Part shown: positions 61,501-64,000 of the stretch, in pieces | Position numbering within the stretch: position 1 is the stretch's first letter | Layout: each line of letters begins with the position of its first letter | Origin: Bryoerythrophyllum caledonicum | Lineage: Eukaryota; Streptophyta; Bryopsida; Pottiales; Pottiaceae | DNA: 64,000 bases | Assembly: GCA_963971425.1 (NCBI GenBank) | Contig: OZ020517.1 | Span: 3,474,501 to 3,538,500, forward strand | Direction: 5' to 3' | Translations under genes and position numbers: made by a program | Notes under the pieces: generated by a model | What the model was told of the DNA's origin: nothing | Database searches by the model: none | Seen by the model: only the letters and a program-made list of their open reading frames with translations

Positions 61501-63280
61501 TTTAGCACCATGACAAATTCATACTCCAAATTGGAACAAATTGGAAAATATTGTGGTTTGTGAGATAAAGATAGAATACAAAATTTGGTGAATATTAGTT
61601 AAGAATAGATCCACAAATTTACTCTTGAGGGTTTTTGGAATACATGTATGTGTGTATATTACATGTCACAAAGGTGACAACTGACACTTTTTGAAACTTT
61701 CTAATAGCTAGTTGGTTTTCTTGATTTTTAATTTGGATATGTCTTGTCCAAAATTTTGTTATGTTTTATTTGTGAAATACATTCCAAGAAAAAATGCACA
61801 TACATCAAAGGGACCCAGATGGATGTACATAGATGAGAACCAAAAAAGTGGATGAAAATAGGTGGTATGTTTAATGAAATTTGTAATTGCCTAACTTTTG
61901 GATATAGAAAATACAAAACTATCACAAACGGGCATCAAACCCAAATCCAAAAGTAAATGTTGGTGACTATCCAATTGTAGTGGTGTTATTATATATTATT
62001 GTTGTTAAGGTTCCACATGGAGTCATCTTTTAAGTTGATCTCAAAGATAATTTTACATTAATTTTTTTACCTTTACCTTTACACTCTACTTTATATTTCA
62101 TGGTACACTAATTATGGTATTTTGTGCTTGCAACACAGAGTACAAACACAAATTCTAAATGTCAATAGAGGTCTAAACGTGGTTAGCACTAATTGCAAAT
62201 CTGTCAAGATTAGTCAATTTAGTAGATTATATTAAGAATATAATTATATATATATGTATATTTAGTGTTATTTTAGAAAGATGAGGAATTAATGTGCAAT
62301 TATATAATTAATGTCAAGATATGGTGTAAGGTTCCTCTAACACCTAACTACACTAAAATGATGTTTAGTGTAGTATACACCAAACATGAACACATACACT
62401 AAATGCAAACTATGTATTCAGTGTAGTGACAAAACTGTACACTAAATACCAACTACAGCACAAATTTTCAACTCTTATAAACATTGCAATACAATTTTTT
62501 TTAGTTGATGGCATTTAGTGCAAAGTATCAATTGAATATGCACTACAGTCTTGTGGTATAAACACAATTGATACGCAAAACAATAGAATGTATATATAGT
62601 AAATACAACTATATACCATGTATTCTATATATAGCATGGAAGATATCATAAATAGGTATATTTTATACATTTTATATATTATATATAGAATATATTATAA
62701 ATAAATTATATAATGAATATATAATTGAATGTGTTGTACATATTGCATACATACCACACATTGATGAATTTATTCGAATTAAGGTTAAAAAATTATGATA
62801 TCTATGTTTACTACACACATATCATATACCGTATATAGTATAATACTATGTCTATGTACCATGTCTATCTATCAATCTATCTTTATATATATATTATATA
62901 TATATATATATATATACTATAATTGGTTTCTATCCATGCCGTCAAGTTTATCTACGTGTTGGGAAGATTTCTTGCTTTTACCTTGAGGCTTTTATTTTAC
63001 AAACTTTCACTCTGCAAAATTTATTTTTAGATCTTTACTTTATGACACTTTTAATTGTTTGAGCCGGAATTCTTGACCGATGTTGGACTCCTAAAATACC
63101 CGTTGTAATTGCTAGAGCAATCCCGGCAAGGATATTTGTCCAAATACTCTATAATTTTTTTCCTTTTCACTTAATAATATTATAAAAATATTATTATATA
63201 ATTTATAACACTATATCTTTACCACTTCATTCATCTTATAAAAAGGTTAGAAGAAGATCCCATGGTTAAATTCTGAGAAA
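61497..63280. other. Very AT-rich, gene-free DNA
   Basis: Contains several self-complementary tata-rich stretches (for example 62600-62720 and a second (TA)n near 62886-62918) and repeated acactaaat phrases at 62340-62460. I see no gene or terminal repeat. Confidence 0.5.
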
Positions 63281-63282
63281 GG

Positions 63283-63440
63283 ACAAGGACATGGGACGGG
63301 GATGGAGGATGGGAACCAGGGACAAGAATGGGGGACGAGCATGGGGACGAGCATGGGGACGGGCATGGAGGACGGGAACGGGGGACAAGAATGGAGGACG
63401 AGCATGGGGACCGACATGGAGACAGACTCGGGGGACGATG
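63283..63440 (+). repeat. Purine-rich minisatellite
   Basis: Loose tandem units of the form ggacgagcatgg, gggacaagaatg and ggacgggcatgg repeat with a period of about 12-15 bases and sub-blocks that recur. The plus strand is nearly all G and A with interspersed C. It gives open frames on both strands by composition, which I do not regard as genes. Confidence 0.8.
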
Positions 63441-64000
63441 GATTGGAGGGAATGGGCTAAGGGATGGGGAAGTTGGGATTTTTGTGATTTTTTGAATGTA
63501 CTAAGTTTTATATATTGTGTATAGTATAGAATATCTATATATTGTATATACCACATATAGATTATGTATATCAGCTGTTTTTATAAAAGTAGATATACTA
63601 TGTATAGCATGTATTTTATATATCTAGCACATATAATATATATATTCATTATATTATAAATAGTACATGCTACATATAGCACATCTATCATCTACAACAT
63701 ATAATAGAAGAGGAGGGGCCAATACCCGGTCGGTACCCAAGCAATCTGTTCTGCCATGTGGCGATACAAGGCCTACCCCAATATTGGCCTTCCTTGGCAC
63801 GTGATAATAGCTAGGTTAAAAAGGAAGGGACATACCCGGCAATAGAAACCGGTAATACATAGGTGATACCCACCATGTGACACGGCGACATGTGGCATTT
63901 ACTTTTATTACTCTTACTTTTATGATTTTAGTTAACTTCCTTTAACTTACATTATCCATTGGGGACAACGGGTCGGTATACTAGTGATATAATAAATATA
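63441..64000. other. No gene recognised
   Basis: AT-rich to about 63700, then a GC-richer stretch with phrases atacccggtcggtacccaag and gtgacacggcgacatgtggc, which might be part of an element continuing beyond the window. Confidence 0.4.

Overview
The window looks like nuclear DNA of a land plant, most likely an early-diverging one (bryophyte-like). The grounds are a plant TFIIIA gene carrying a plant 5S rRNA-mimic element, a chloroplast-type SOUL haem-binding gene, a GIL1/DUF641 gene, telo-box ribosomal protein genes, and an immune-receptor-like gene joining kinase, alpha/beta-hydrolase and LRR modules that recalls bryophyte NLR N-termini. The lineage is an inference; nothing in the sequence names the species. 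Genes have short GT-AG introns, and the ground between them is AT-rich and full of DNA transposons.

Left part (1-25 kb): an ELOF1-like pseudogene (1.7-2.0 kb); the TFIIIA gene with its 5S-mimic exon (2.7-5.25 kb); two eL41 (60S ribosomal protein) genes at 6.6-7.0 and 15.8-16.2 kb inside a segmental duplication of about 0.9 kb; a tRNA-Ala(CGC) present in only the first copy; a decayed and an intact Tc1-like transposon; a Copia fossil; two PIF/Harbinger elements, one complete from end to end (17.45-21.74 kb) and itself hit by a SINE-like and a TTAA-type element; then the SOUL/DUF2358 gene (22.6-25.0 kb).

Middle (25-42 kb): a broken gene with an E2 (UBC) fold and an F-box-like region; a minus-strand kinase (28.0-30.1 kb) whose first exons encode an HMA-like fold; a mobile-element-rich spacer with a G-box palindrome, a TIR element with a nested SINE-like insert, a second Tc1-type transposon and six 128-bp tandem repeats; and a plus-strand gene (35.3-41.3 kb) predicted to encode pseudokinase, alpha/beta-hydrolase fold and about 16 units of 47-residue LRR. 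In this last gene the kinase HRD and DFG aspartates and the hydrolase serine are all replaced. The two genes are head to head, which recalls paired plant immune receptors. This is the most interesting locus in the window.

Right part (42-64 kb): almost gene-free except for the GIL1/IRKI-like gene (51.9-54.5 kb). It holds fragments of an ATAD2-like AAA ATPase and of TCTP, several MITE families, and most copies of a family of TTAA-flanked elements with a shared terminal inverted repeat (TTAACCCCTAA...), of which ten copies lie in the window. The last 4 kb are very AT-rich, with (TA)n tracts and a purine-rich minisatellite.

Gene models were spliced by eye using GT-AG sites and reading phase. The junction at about 38.34-38.86 kb in the receptor-like gene did not resolve and may be broken.
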